A stretch of 34,661 nt of DNA from Bacteroidales bacterium (GCA_021163295.1 JAGGXD010000227.1:1-34661), one strand, 5' to 3'; shown: positions 17,797 through 26,765, counted from the first letter of the stretch. Made by a program: numbers and translations. The notes: generated by a model from the sequence alone, not told the origin.

Positions 17797-18076
17797 CTAT
17801 TCACAAACAGACGCTAATTTATTTATTTTATAAAGGAAATATTGTGATTCAGCCGGAGCCTTTTTTTCAAATACGCTGTCTTTATAATCTTCACTGATGT
17901 TTTTTACAGCATCCTCAAGATACGTTTTTGAAATATCATACTTTTCCAGATGATAATAGCAAATGCCTACATAAAATGCATAGTTTGAATTCTCAGGATC
18001 CTTTTTCAAGAGCGATTGCTGTGTTTGTAAAACCACTTATTATCCCGCTCATTAATATTATTATTATTGTTTTCAT
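17797..18076 (-). pseudogene. Frameshifted, truncated TPR protein remnant
   Basis: A GGAGG site precedes ATG at 18076, which opens a signal peptide (MKTIIIILMSGIISGFTNTA) that stops soon after. The next frame continues with one TPR-like unit (NSNYAFYVGICYYHLEKYDI ... FEKKAPAESQYFLYKINKLA) to the stop at 17797. Removing one A from the A5 run near 18005 would join them as one 92-residue protein. The TPR part resembles the N-terminal region of much longer Bacteroidota TPR/PD40/OmpA-family proteins. A GTG inside (18036) could start a 79-residue product, but without export signal. I read it as a decayed remnant; a sequencing indel is the alternative. Confidence 0.6.
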
Positions 18077-18181
18077 CCTGCACCTCCGCTTTTGATTTTT
18101 ACTTACTATATACGGAAGAGGTACTATTTTGTTTCCATTATTACGTGAATACCGGGAAAGTGTTGACGAAGGTGGAATTTT

Positions 18182-19282
18182 TTATTCTGAGCATATTCTC
18201 CGAACAATATCTTCCATCCTGTTGAATTGTTCTTCTGCACTTTTAATAAGTTTGAATTGAGTTCTTGCTCTTATTAGGTTATGATCAGGATAAGTGGTTT
18301 TAAAGTAATTATCGCCATCAATATAATCTGTAAGAAATCTTAGTCCTATTATAAACGGCATTAGTTTAGCTGAAAAAGCAAGGTTATCTATCTCTGTTTG
18401 GGTAAGAGTATCTTTTGTTTCCTTAAGGAATCCTTTTGCGTACCCTTCAAACAGTTTAATGTCCATTTTTACTTTAGACAGATCTTTTTCGTCTTCAGCA
18501 GCAGAATTTGCCGATGTCCTTATAGAGTCACCAAAATCGTAATGCACATACCCTGTCATTACAGTATCCAGATCAATCACACAAAGTCCTTTGTCATTTT
18601 GGTCAAGCAATACATTATTGAATTTAGTATCGTTGTGTGTAATTCGTTCAGATATTTTTCCATCCTGTCCCAGCCGTAGTATTCTGCCCATTTCAGTCCC
18701 GTGCGACCTGACAAAATCGATCTCCGGTTTAGCATTACGGGCTCTTTTTTCATGGTCTGATTCAAGGGTTTGGTAAAAAGTATTTAGTCTTTTGTTGATA
18801 TCATGAAAGCCCGGAATTGTCTCGTTAAGAGTTCCTCCCGGTATGTCGGAAAGTAATGCAATAAACTTTCCGAACATTCTGCCTCCTTCGAATGCCTGTG
18901 CAGGATTTTTAACAATATCGTATGAGCGATGATTTTTTATAAAATGATATAACCGCCAGTAACCATTATCTGCACTGTGATAGAACCATCTTCCCGATTT
19001 TGTGGGAATAAGTGATAATGCTTCTCTTTCCGGTTCACTTCCGGGAATATCATCCAGTTTGTTCCGGAGATGTTCAGTAACCCGCTTAATATTATCCATT
19101 AACCCGGGAATATCTTTAAATATGTGATTATTTATTTTTTGAAGAAGATAATCAGGGTATTTTGTATTTGAGTTGATAACCCTGTAAGTGTCGTTTATAT
19201 GCCCTGTGCCATAGGGTTCAATATTTTCAGGTTCACCCTTGATCTCAAATTGATAAAGGATTTGTTTAAACTTGGTTCTCAT
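18182..19282 (-). CDS. Phosphotransferase-family kinase, NahK-like (N-acetylhexosamine kinase?)
   Basis: This 366-residue aminoglycoside-phosphotransferase-fold kinase has an N-lobe with YGTGHINDTYRV and YLLQKINNHIFKD, the pattern of N-acetylhexosamine 1-kinases, rather than of antibiotic kinases. The catalytic loop is RITHNDTKFNNVLLD (Asp base, Asn metal ligand), and the metal-binding Asp is in VIDLDTVMTGYVHYDFGD. It would phosphorylate a hexosamine or related sugar at C1 in the cytoplasm. No sugar phosphorylase or isomerase is adjacent. Function is inferred from motif resemblance only. Confidence 0.75.
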   Translation of the reverse strand: MRTKFKQILYQFEIKGEPENIEPYGTGHINDTYRVINSNTKYPDYLLQKINNHIFKDIPGLMDNIKRVTEHLRNKLDDIPGSEPEREALSLIPTKSGRWFYHSADNGYWRLYHFIKNHRSYDIVKNPAQAFEGGRMFGKFIALLSDIPGGTLNETIPGFHDINKRLNTFYQTLESDHEKRARNAKPEIDFVRSHGTEMGRILRLGQDGKISERITHNDTKFNNVLLDQNDKGLCVIDLDTVMTGYVHYDFGDSIRTSANSAAEDEKDLSKVKMDIKLFEGYAKGFLKETKDTLTQTEIDNLAFSAKLMPFIIGLRFLTDYIDGDNYFKTTYPDHNLIRARTQFKLIKSAEEQFNRMEDIVRRICSE

Positions 19283-19344
19283 AAAACAATAGCTTGATTC
19301 TTAAAAACAGGTTGTGAATTGGAGTGCAATTGATAATCAAATTA

Positions 19345-19545
19345 CTACTTTCTTTTTCTTTTTTTCAATTTCTTCTGATAGCTTTTTGAATAAAAGACTT
19401 TATTCTTACCAAGTTTTGTATTATCTACATGTATAATTCTTTTTTTTGCTTTCCTCGTTTTTGAAGCCGAACTACAACCTGTTTGAAGAGTATTACAAAA
19501 AACAAAAAACACTAATAGTAAAAATATTTTTAAGAAACTTCGCAT
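19345..19545 (-). CDS. Small basic lipoprotein, unknown
   Basis: This 66-residue protein has a signal peptide ending in a lipobox LQTGC (Cys24). The short, very basic mature part (KTRKAKKRIIHVDN ... KSYQKKLKKRKRK) is followed by the stop. It would be anchored in a membrane and might bind acidic polymers. I do not recognise the family. It is on the same strand as the kinase but 62 bases upstream, and an independent transcript is possible. Confidence 0.55.
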   Translation of the reverse strand: MRSFLKIFLLLVFFVFCNTLQTGCSSASKTRKAKKRIIHVDNTKLGKNKVFYSKSYQKKLKKRKRK

Positions 19546-19779
19546 TATAAGCCTTTCAGTTTTATTTTATATACGTGATAAATTCTATAATGTTATATTT
19601 TTTTTAATAATTGACTGCCGAAATTATGATTAAAAGTATCATATTTGTTTTATTTGGAAATAAATACTCACTTTTATTTTAAATTTTGTAACTATTCAGT
19701 ACTTAAAGTAAAACTATGCTTCGGTAACACTTAGCATAAAAAGTAACACGAAACTCGTAACCCGTAACTACATTTCATT

Positions 19780-20001
19780 ATGATAAATCTAATTTCATTT
19801 ATTTTAGGGTTTGCCGGTATGGTAATCGTTATCGTTGGTATATTACCATTGCTGGGATGGATTAACTGGATTGCTGTAGCAATTTCGTTAATCGGGGTTA
19901 TATTGGGATTTATTGCTACAAAAGATAGTGGACGGAACCTGAATCTGGTAGTTCTTATTGTTGCTCTCTTTCGTCTTGCTATTGGAGGGGGGATCATTTA
20001 A
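19780..20001 (+). CDS. Small two- or three-helix membrane protein, unknown
   Basis: This 73-residue, almost wholly hydrophobic protein has segments at about residues 3-24, 27-47 and 56-72 (LVVLIVALFRLAIGGGI), with a short polar loop ATKDSGRNLN. It resembles small DUF-type membrane proteins of Bacteroidota, but no function is recognisable. The upstream 19546-19779 is AT-rich and includes a run of GTAAC-rich imperfect repeats (19741-19770), like decayed interspersed repeats. Confidence 0.55.
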   Translation: MINLISFILGFAGMVIVIVGILPLLGWINWIAVAISLIGVILGFIATKDSGRNLNLVVLIVALFRLAIGGGII

Positions 20002-20155
20002 TAGTAATTGCTTTTCCGTGAAAAGATAATGGTCTGAAAAATATATAAATTTATATATTTATCTGTCTCAGGTAAATTCACTATCTTACGTCCTGCAAAT
20101 AATTCTGTTTAATTTTATTTCAGATATCTTTTAATAACTTTAAAACCAATGTTTT

Positions 20156-21343
20156 ATGAATATGAAAATTTTTTCAAAAAATTTATTGTCAGGTAAAATA
20201 ATTCTGACAGGCATTATCTTTTATTTATCAACCCTGATGTTTATGGGATGCAATTCATGTAAAACTACTGACGAAACAAAAAAAACCAAAGAAAAAATGG
20301 AAATAACAAAAGAACCTTTCGGGAAAACAAAAGATAGTACCGAAATTTATTTATTTACCTTGAAAAATGACCAGGGAATGGTTGCAAAAATAACAAATTA
20401 CGGTGGAATATTAACCGAACTTTTTGTGCCTGACAAATATGGTAATTTTGAAGATGTGGTACTGGGATTTGATAATCTTAAAGATTACCTTGGCGATCAT
20501 CCGCATTTTGGAGGTACTATTGGTCGTTTTGCGAATAGAATTGCTAAAGGTAAATTTTCTATTGATGGAAAAGAATACACTTTGGCACAGAATAATGGAG
20601 AGAACCATCTTCATGGTGGGATTGAAGGATTCGATAGGAAAGTATGGAATGCTGAACCTGTTGAGACGGAAAAAGGCCCTGCTCTGAAGTTATCTTATTT
20701 AAGTAAGGATATGGAAGAGGGCTACCCTGGGAATCTGAATGTAACTGTTACATATACTCTGACTAATGACAATGCTTTGAAGATTGATTATGAGGCGATT
20801 ACTGATAAGGCTTGTCCGATTAACCTTACTCATCACAGCTATTTTAACCTTACTGCTTTCAGGCAGGATGTTTATGGTCATGAAGTAATGATTGATGCTG
20901 ACAGGTATGTTATCGTTAACGAAAATTTAATTCCAACCGGAGATTTACCAGCGGTTAAAGGAACACTTATGGATTTTACTACTCCTATGAAAATTGGTGC
21001 CAGAATTGATGATATTCCCGGCGTTCCTGGCGGTTATGATCATTGTTATGTTGTTAACAAGGAAGCGGGTGAGTTAAAATTAATTGCTAAAGTAACCGAA
21101 CCTGAAAGTGGACGGGTAATGGAGGTTTATTCAACAGAGCCCGGTGTGCAATTGTATACAGGTAACTTCCTTGATGGATCTAATATTGGTAAAAATGACA
21201 TTGTCTATCAAAAGCATTATGGTTTATGTCTTGAAACACAGCATTTCCCTGATTCACCTAACCAACCCGATTTTCCGTCAGCAATTCTTAAACCTGATGA
21301 GAAATACACACAAACAACTATATATAAGTTCGTAACTAAATAA
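20156..21343 (+). CDS. galM: Aldose 1-epimerase (mutarotase), lipoprotein form
   Basis: This enzyme interconverts alpha and beta anomers of aldohexoses. The N-terminus is a lipoprotein signal with Cys32 in LMFMGC, so it is membrane-anchored outside the cytoplasm rather than soluble as in E. coli GalM. Catalytic elements are present: ENHLHGGIEGFDRKVW (His), LTHHSYFNL (His acid), GGYDHCYV (Asp), and LCLETQHFPDSPNQP (Glu base). The total of 395 residues is normal once the leader is removed. It heads a same-strand cluster with two glycosidase-like proteins, 72 and 39 bases apart, so it likely presents sugars released outside the cell for uptake. Confidence 0.9.
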   Translation: MNMKIFSKNLLSGKIILTGIIFYLSTLMFMGCNSCKTTDETKKTKEKMEITKEPFGKTKDSTEIYLFTLKNDQGMVAKITNYGGILTELFVPDKYGNFEDVVLGFDNLKDYLGDHPHFGGTIGRFANRIAKGKFSIDGKEYTLAQNNGENHLHGGIEGFDRKVWNAEPVETEKGPALKLSYLSKDMEEGYPGNLNVTVTYTLTNDNALKIDYEAITDKACPINLTHHSYFNLTAFRQDVYGHEVMIDADRYVIVNENLIPTGDLPAVKGTLMDFTTPMKIGARIDDIPGVPGGYDHCYVVNKEAGELKLIAKVTEPESGRVMEVYSTEPGVQLYTGNFLDGSNIGKNDIVYQKHYGLCLETQHFPDSPNQPDFPSAILKPDEKYTQTTIYKFVTK

Positions 21344-21415
21344 TTTCCTGGTGCTATACAAGTTTTTAAACAAATAATAAATGAGCTAAATTATTGTTAT
21401 TATAGTCATTTTCTA

Positions 21416-24199
21416 ATGAAAGGATTCATGATTAAACCCGGGGTTATTTGTCTTTTATTCATAGCTCTGGTTAATTTTACAAAAGGCGTAGCTCAAACAA
21501 TCAGAGATATTGAAATTGACCAATCCAAAGGTTTTTCAATTGTTGCTTTTATTCCGGATAATGGGAATAAGCAAAATACAAAAATTCCTGTGTCATTATT
21601 CAGTCTGGAAATTGATAAAAAAAAGTATTTTTCCGGCGATGCTAAAGTGATTAAGGAAGGAGAGGTGTTTAGATACCAGTTTGCAAGTAGTATACAAGGT
21701 ACCCTGGAACCTGTTCCCGGTTTTGAACAGGGATGGAAAGCCGTTCTTACAATTAATAATATATCTTTCGATACTATCGAGATATCAAATGTGGTCCCTT
21801 TCGGGGCTGTTGAAAACCATATATATATTACCGGTACCGGTCCATGGAATTTAGCCCGTACTAAGATATTCAGACCGGGTCTCGGACCTGTGGGTGTTAT
21901 TTTACCTGATAACGCGTGGGAAATGGGATATGGTTCCATTGAACTTGACGATAATCTTTCAGTTTGTGCAATTACTCGGAGAACATCTGCAGATAATGCA
22001 AAGAAACATCGCTATAAAACTGTTGTTCCTCCAAGGGGTAGGGTTGAATATACAATCTATGTAGATGCCTTTCAGGGAGATTGGCAAAATGGAATGAGTC
22101 TGATGTTCCGTGACAGGTACTTGTATGATCTGGAGTTTTTCGATAATTCGCTTTATGAGAGGGAAGACCTGAAGTGGATACGCGATAAATATTTGATAAC
22201 ACTTCAGTTTGCCTGGGACCATAAATATTATGACCGGTTTGAAGGAAAGTATAATTTTTTCGGGTTTTTGGAAGAGGGGAAAAAATATTTCGGAGGTTAT
22301 GATGTATTCGGTATCTGGCCAACCTGGCCCCGCCTTGGTGTTGATGAGAGGAACCAATGGGATATGTATGAAGATCTGCCCTTTGGGTTGGAGAAAATGA
22401 AGGAACTTGCCCGGTATGCTCAGAATAATTCAACAAAATTTTTTATTGAATATAATCCATGGGATAAGAGTACACGTGAAGAAGACCCCTATGAAGGTTT
22501 AGCCAGACTTATCAGGAGCACAGGTGCTGATGGAGTGGTGTTAGATTGCCATGGGAGTTCCAGCAAGAAACTTCAGGAGGCAGCTGATGGAGTAAAAGAA
22601 GGAGTGGTAATGTATTCTGAGGGTATGGCAGTACCGAAAGATATGCCCGGTATAGTTTCCGGCAGGGTTCATAATGCCATTTCTATGCCACCGCCACTTA
22701 ATATGAATAAACTGATCAAGCCTGAATTTGCTATTTTCAGAGTCAGTGAGCCTTGCCTGGGAAGAATACATCGTGATGTTGCAATCTCATTCTTTAATGG
22801 TTATGGTACAGAGCTAAACACTTTTGCACCCGGTCGTCCTGAATCGATGGAAGAAGATTACAGGTACCTGGGACGTACAACTATGATCCTCAGACAAAAT
22901 TCTTCAGTGTTTTTAAATGATCTGTGGAAACCGCTAATCCCAACACTAACAGATAGTGTATGGGTAAACCGCTGGCAAAACGGGAATAAGACATTATATA
23001 CCATTTTTAGTCTGGTGCCGGAAGGAGTGAGTAGCCCGCTGTTTGAAGTAAGCCCATCCGGGGGATATCATTTTGTAAGTCTGTGGAATCATGAAGCCCT
23101 TGACCCCGTTGAAACGGATGGTAAATGGATGATCCCTGTTAATGTAAAAGCTTTTAATAAAGGGTTGTTGAATTCACGAAGTGAGGGAAATGTGGATTGT
23201 GTTGCTCGTTTGCCTGATATCCTGGATGTTAGCCTTAAAGGTGACTCTCTCTTTATTAATTCTTCTGATGGGAAAAAGATACTTGTCTGGAAGGGAGATC
23301 CATCTTATGAAAAAAAGCCTGTAGAATTTGACCCAAAACCGGTTAAACAAAAAATTAGTGAGATTTTCGGAAGGTATGAAGGGAAGATAGTTGTCCAGTT
23401 GTTTGGTGAAAAAGAGCTTATGGATGAAGTTATAGTGGGAGTGGAGCCGGGAAAACCATGGTTGATCAGTAAGGTGAAACCAACAAAACCAATAAATAGA
23501 TCTCCTGCCGGTATGGAAGAAATCGATGAAGGAGATTTTGATTTTTTTGTTACTAATCAAGCCCAATTTATACCCTATCCTGATTATTCCCAGGCGCGCA
23601 AGGTGCATGTTAACAGGTTTTTTATGGATAAATACCCTGTTACCAATTCACAGTTTTATGAGTTCCTCGAAAACTCAGGGTATCAGCCTGAATATCCTGC
23701 AAATTTTTTGAAGCATTGGGAAAATGGAATGTATGTACAGGGACAGGCTAACTATCCGGTTGTATGGGTGAGTCTGGAAGATGCCCGTGCTTATGCTGAT
23801 TGGGCAGGTAAACGTTTGCCAACTGAAATTGAATGGCAATATGCAGCACAGGGGACTGACGGCAGGTTGTGGCCGTGGGGTGATACATTCCATGGTACTA
23901 AATGTAATAATGCTTTTGGGCAATCAACACCTGTTAATACATTTGCAAAAGGAAAAAGTCCTTTTAAAGTGATGGATCTGGTCGGGAACGTTTGGCAGCT
24001 TACAAATGATGTTTATGATAACGGAAGTTATTATTTTGTCATTATTCGCGGAGGGAGCTATTACAATCCTACATCAAGCTGGTGGTATGTACAGGGAGGT
24101 CCGCAGCAGCTTGATAAAACACAAATGCTCCTTATGGTTTCGCCCGGCTTCGACCGTAACGCTACCGTCGGATTTCGCTGCGTTAAAGACGCAAAGTAA
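21416..24199 (+). CDS. Exported glycosidase-like protein fused to an FGE/SUMF1-like domain
   Basis: This is a 927-residue exported protein (signal peptide ending near AQT, residue 27-28). Residues about 30-220 are beta-rich. About 255-530 look like a TIM-barrel hydrolase, with Asp377 in GVVLDCHGSSS and Glu402 in VMYSEGMAV as possible catalytic carboxylates. A beta domain follows (about 540-680). Residues about 690-925 are a formylglycine-generating-enzyme/SUMF1-type domain (FFMDKYPVTNSQFYEFLENS, PVVWVSLEDARAYADWAGKR, LPTEIEWQYAAQG, DLVGNVWQLT, VGFRCVKD). The two active-site cysteines expected in the RGGS...C....C segment are absent (IRGGSYYNPTSSWWY), so it should not make formylglycine; a binding or structural role is likelier. 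I cannot name the glycosidase family. Confidence 0.75.
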   Translation: MKGFMIKPGVICLLFIALVNFTKGVAQTIRDIEIDQSKGFSIVAFIPDNGNKQNTKIPVSLFSLEIDKKKYFSGDAKVIKEGEVFRYQFASSIQGTLEPVPGFEQGWKAVLTINNISFDTIEISNVVPFGAVENHIYITGTGPWNLARTKIFRPGLGPVGVILPDNAWEMGYGSIELDDNLSVCAITRRTSADNAKKHRYKTVVPPRGRVEYTIYVDAFQGDWQNGMSLMFRDRYLYDLEFFDNSLYEREDLKWIRDKYLITLQFAWDHKYYDRFEGKYNFFGFLEEGKKYFGGYDVFGIWPTWPRLGVDERNQWDMYEDLPFGLEKMKELARYAQNNSTKFFIEYNPWDKSTREEDPYEGLARLIRSTGADGVVLDCHGSSSKKLQEAADGVKEGVVMYSEGMAVPKDMPGIVSGRVHNAISMPPPLNMNKLIKPEFAIFRVSEPCLGRIHRDVAISFFNGYGTELNTFAPGRPESMEEDYRYLGRTTMILRQNSSVFLNDLWKPLIPTLTDSVWVNRWQNGNKTLYTIFSLVPEGVSSPLFEVSPSGGYHFVSLWNHEALDPVETDGKWMIPVNVKAFNKGLLNSRSEGNVDCVARLPDILDVSLKGDSLFINSSDGKKILVWKGDPSYEKKPVEFDPKPVKQKISEIFGRYEGKIVVQLFGEKELMDEVIVGVEPGKPWLISKVKPTKPINRSPAGMEEIDEGDFDFFVTNQAQFIPYPDYSQARKVHVNRFFMDKYPVTNSQFYEFLENSGYQPEYPANFLKHWENGMYVQGQANYPVVWVSLEDARAYADWAGKRLPTEIEWQYAAQGTDGRLWPWGDTFHGTKCNNAFGQSTPVNTFAKGKSPFKVMDLVGNVWQLTNDVYDNGSYYFVIIRGGSYYNPTSSWWYVQGGPQQLDKTQMLLMVSPGFDRNATVGFRCVKDAK

Positions 24200-24238
24200 A
24201 ATTAGTCGGCAGTTCACCAACCAATTAACCTCTTTACC

Positions 24239-26395
24239 ATGAACCATAGATCTTATTTATTGCTTTTCCTGATTTCTCTGTCAGTAATTACAAATACTTT
24301 TTCACAACACCTTATGGTTAGTGACAAATACCTTGAAATCAATGCAGATGCACATGATCCGTTATTTACTACTTATGCTGCCTCAATGGAGAGATCGCAA
24401 CTTTATGGCGATAAGGCATATAAAATGGATTATTACTCGGAATCAGAGCCTCTGGCTTACTATGGTGACCAGGCAGGCAGGTTTTATACAATGTGGCTTA
24501 TTGATAAACTGGCTATTGATAAAATTTCCCGGTACTATAAAAAGCCTGTCGTAAAAGCTTCATTTCCCGATATAGCGATTCTTGAATATCAGCCATTTGA
24601 AAATATAATGGTTCAGGAAACATTTTTTGTCTATTCTTCCGGTATTGCCATGGTAAATATAGTGATCACAAATGAGTCTGAAAAGCCGCATCTTATCGAC
24701 CTGTATCCTGTACTTGAAATAGAAAATGATTCACTGAATATATTGCGGTTTGATAAAGAAAGCAATACTTATATTGCAAATCATTACGAAACAAAGAAAC
24801 GGCTGATCAGCAATTTATACTCAAAGGCTCCATATCCAACTAATGTAAGGGACCTGTTCAGTGTTAGCTTTGAACCATATTCCTATGGTGGATATAAAGG
24901 CGGTCCTGATGAATTCTACCAGGTTATTAAAACCGACTGGTATGATAAGAACAGGACCGATTCGCTTAACCTGAAACAAAACGGACAAATCGATTTTATT
25001 TCCATCCATGGCAGGTTTGAGCTTAAGCCGGGAGATACAAAACAGGTCAGGTATTTCAGAGGGTGGCAGGACAGATCGGATAATCCGGAAAAGCTTCAGG
25101 GAACGATCAATAAACTTAAGAATATGGATATTCAGCCATTTATTGATCAGAATATCGAACTATATAAAAGTATTCCCAGGATTGATTTTGCCACAGAAGA
25201 TGAAAAACTTGTTTATCTCGGTGCATTTAACCTGGTAAGAGGGTGTATGTTGCCGCCCACAGAAAAAACATCTTTTAATTTCTACGTTTTTTCCAGGAAT
25301 CCTCTCTGGGGATGGGGGCACGGACATCAGGTGTTGCATGAATCACTCAGTATGTTAGCTTATGCATATCTTGATCCTGTTTCAGCTCAGGGATCACAAA
25401 GGGTATATATGGAGCAACAGGGTGACGATGGTCTGATAGCTTACCGGCATGGTCCGAGGGGTGCACAAACCTACCCGCATAAAGGAAAACCTACAACATC
25501 AGCACCATTCTATAGCTGGATAAACTGGGAGATATATAAAGTTAGTCACGATAATGAATTCTTAGAAGATTCTTATCTGTCCGGGGAGAAATATATTAAA
25601 TGGCTTATTGAGAACCGTGATACCGATAATGATGGTACTTTTGAGTGGGGGCCTTATGGAATAATTGAAAACGTACGGGATTGGTATAACGTTGTGTTCC
25701 AGGTGTCTGTAGAAAGGTATCTTGATATAGACAAGGAGGACATCTCTGATGAACTGGAATGTCTTGACCTTACCCTGATGGTTGTGAAGGAAATGAGAAC
25801 ACTGGCAAAAATGGCTGATGAACTGGGTAAACCCAAAGAATCAAAAAAATGGAATAAAAAAGCAGATCGGATATCTGACCTTGTAAACAAAATAATGTGG
25901 GATAAGGAAACCGGTTTTTATTATCATGTGGATAAAAAGAGTCATGAGTTCAGTTTTATGGAACGTGACCTGAAGAGAGAGGAGATAATAGGGTTTCTTG
26001 CAATGTGGGCAGGTGTGGCTTCTGAAGAACAGGCATCACTGCTGGTAAATAAGCTTACTGATCCGGAAAAATTCTGGAGAAAATATGGTGTGCCAACACT
26101 GGCGGCAGATGATCCATGGTTTAGTCCGTACGTTGACTACTGCTGTAAATGGAACGGTCCGGTGTGGCTGCTCTGGGATTATATGGTCTTCCACGGACTT
26201 GTGAACTACGGTTATAATGATCTTGCTATTGAACTTGGCAACAAAATGATACTTGCCGTTACAACACAGCTATCTGTTAACCATAATTACTGGGAGAGCT
26301 TCAGTCCGGATAATAACATACTCGATTGTCCCACAAACTATATATGGGACTCTATTATGGCAAAGTTGCTGATTGAAATGTATGAGTTGGAATAG
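24239..26395 (+). CDS. GH63-like (alpha,alpha)6-barrel glycoside hydrolase, exported
   Basis: This 718-residue exported enzyme (signal peptide to about residue 22, NTFSQ) has an N-terminal beta domain and an (alpha,alpha)6 barrel from about residue 310. The segments FYSWINWEIYK, DTDNDGTFEWGPYGIIENVR (candidate acid), CCKWNGPVWLLWDYMVFHGL, and NHNYWESFSPD (candidate base Glu686) match the pattern of GH63/MGH1-like enzymes, which usually act on alpha-glucosides or mannosylglycerate-type sugars. The substrate is not assignable. It starts 39 bases after the FGE-fusion gene and is probably in its operon. Confidence 0.8.
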   Translation: MNHRSYLLLFLISLSVITNTFSQHLMVSDKYLEINADAHDPLFTTYAASMERSQLYGDKAYKMDYYSESEPLAYYGDQAGRFYTMWLIDKLAIDKISRYYKKPVVKASFPDIAILEYQPFENIMVQETFFVYSSGIAMVNIVITNESEKPHLIDLYPVLEIENDSLNILRFDKESNTYIANHYETKKRLISNLYSKAPYPTNVRDLFSVSFEPYSYGGYKGGPDEFYQVIKTDWYDKNRTDSLNLKQNGQIDFISIHGRFELKPGDTKQVRYFRGWQDRSDNPEKLQGTINKLKNMDIQPFIDQNIELYKSIPRIDFATEDEKLVYLGAFNLVRGCMLPPTEKTSFNFYVFSRNPLWGWGHGHQVLHESLSMLAYAYLDPVSAQGSQRVYMEQQGDDGLIAYRHGPRGAQTYPHKGKPTTSAPFYSWINWEIYKVSHDNEFLEDSYLSGEKYIKWLIENRDTDNDGTFEWGPYGIIENVRDWYNVVFQVSVERYLDIDKEDISDELECLDLTLMVVKEMRTLAKMADELGKPKESKKWNKKADRISDLVNKIMWDKETGFYYHVDKKSHEFSFMERDLKREEIIGFLAMWAGVASEEQASLLVNKLTDPEKFWRKYGVPTLAADDPWFSPYVDYCCKWNGPVWLLWDYMVFHGLVNYGYNDLAIELGNKMILAVTTQLSVNHNYWESFSPDNNILDCPTNYIWDSIMAKLLIEMYELE

Positions 26396-26398
26396 AAG

Positions 26399-26450
26399 AA
26401 GTGCCTAAAGTGCCTAAAGTTTAAAGTGCACTAAAGTTAAAAGTTTCTAC
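26399..26450. repeat. Short tandem/interspersed repeat (AAGTGCCTAA units)
   Basis: AAGTGCCTAAAGTGCCTAAAG is followed by degenerate copies (TTTAAAGTGCACTAAAGTTAAAAG). It lies just after the GH63-like stop. It is typical intergenic repeat material, with no hairpin strong enough to call a terminator. Confidence 0.55.
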
Positions 26451-26495
26451 TCAATTCCAGCTCACATGAATAATTACTAAAATTTTATATTTTCT

Positions 26496-26526
26496 TTTGA
26501 CTTTTTTGGATAAATAAATATATTTG
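26496..26526 (+). promoter_or_regulatory. Consensus Bacteroidota promoter driving the FMN riboswitch
   Basis: TTTG at 26496-26499, a 19-base spacer, then TATATTTG at 26519-26526 is an exact match to TTTG-N19-TAnnTTTG. Transcription should start near 26530, only a few bases before the aptamer, so the riboswitch forms the 5' end of the message. Confidence 0.75.
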
Positions 26527-26535
26527 CAGTGACAA

Positions 26536-26649
26536 ATTCTTCGGGGCAGGGTGAAATTCCCGATCGGCGGTTATAGTCCGCGAGCTTATAAAATAGCAGG
26601 TCCGGTGAAATTCCGGAACCGACAGTTAAAGTCTGGATGGTAGAAGAAT
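26536..26649 (+). promoter_or_regulatory. FMN riboswitch (RFN element)
   Basis: All conserved RFN blocks are present in order: TTCGGGGCAGGGTGAAATTC, the CCCGATCGGCGGT arm, AGTCCGCGAGC, a variable arm, GGTCCGGTGAAATTCCGGAA, CCGACAGTTAAAGTCTGGAT, and the closing strand. Helix P1 pairs ATTCTTC (26536-26542) with GAAGAAT (26643-26649). It senses flavin mononucleotide and normally lowers expression of riboflavin synthesis or uptake genes. Here the only gene behind it is a TonB-dependent receptor. Downstream, ATATTCC (26667-26673) pairs with GGAATAT (26683-26689), and a CCGG hairpin with a T9 run follows, which may form the expression platform. Confidence 0.95.
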
Positions 26650-26721
26650 ATTTGTTGAATAAGATTATATTCCATCATTACAGGAATATGCCTTTTTCAT
26701 ATATAATTTTTTTATGCAGCC

Positions 26722-26746
26722 CCGGTATTTTGTCCGGTTTTTTTTT
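26722..26746 (+). terminator. Candidate riboswitch terminator
   Basis: CCGG (26722-26725), an 8-base loop, CCGG (26734-26737), then nine T's. The stem is only 4 bp, so as an intrinsic terminator it is weak. It stands between the aptamer and the ATG at 26766, where an FMN-controlled off-switch would be expected. Sequestration of the start region is the alternative mechanism. Confidence 0.4.
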
Positions 26747-26765
26747 GCACAAAAATTTTATAAAC

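Noticed and set aside
18182-19282. Aminoglycoside resistance kinase
   Set aside because: The fold is shared, but the N-lobe motifs match hexosamine 1-kinases and there is no resistance or mobile context.
21972-22436. Minus-strand frames of 130-155 codons inside the fusion hydrolase gene
   Set aside because: They are antisense shadows of a strongly supported gene, with composition unlike a real protein.
21416-24199. True formylglycine-generating enzyme (sulfatase activator) linked to the AprA sulfur genes
   Set aside because: Both catalytic cysteines are absent, no sulfatase gene is present in the window, and the locus is 16 kb from the apr/qmo operon.
26637-26765. In-frame GTG extension of the TonB receptor by 43 codons
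   Set aside because: It begins inside the FMN aptamer, and a proper signal peptide begins at the ATG at 26766.
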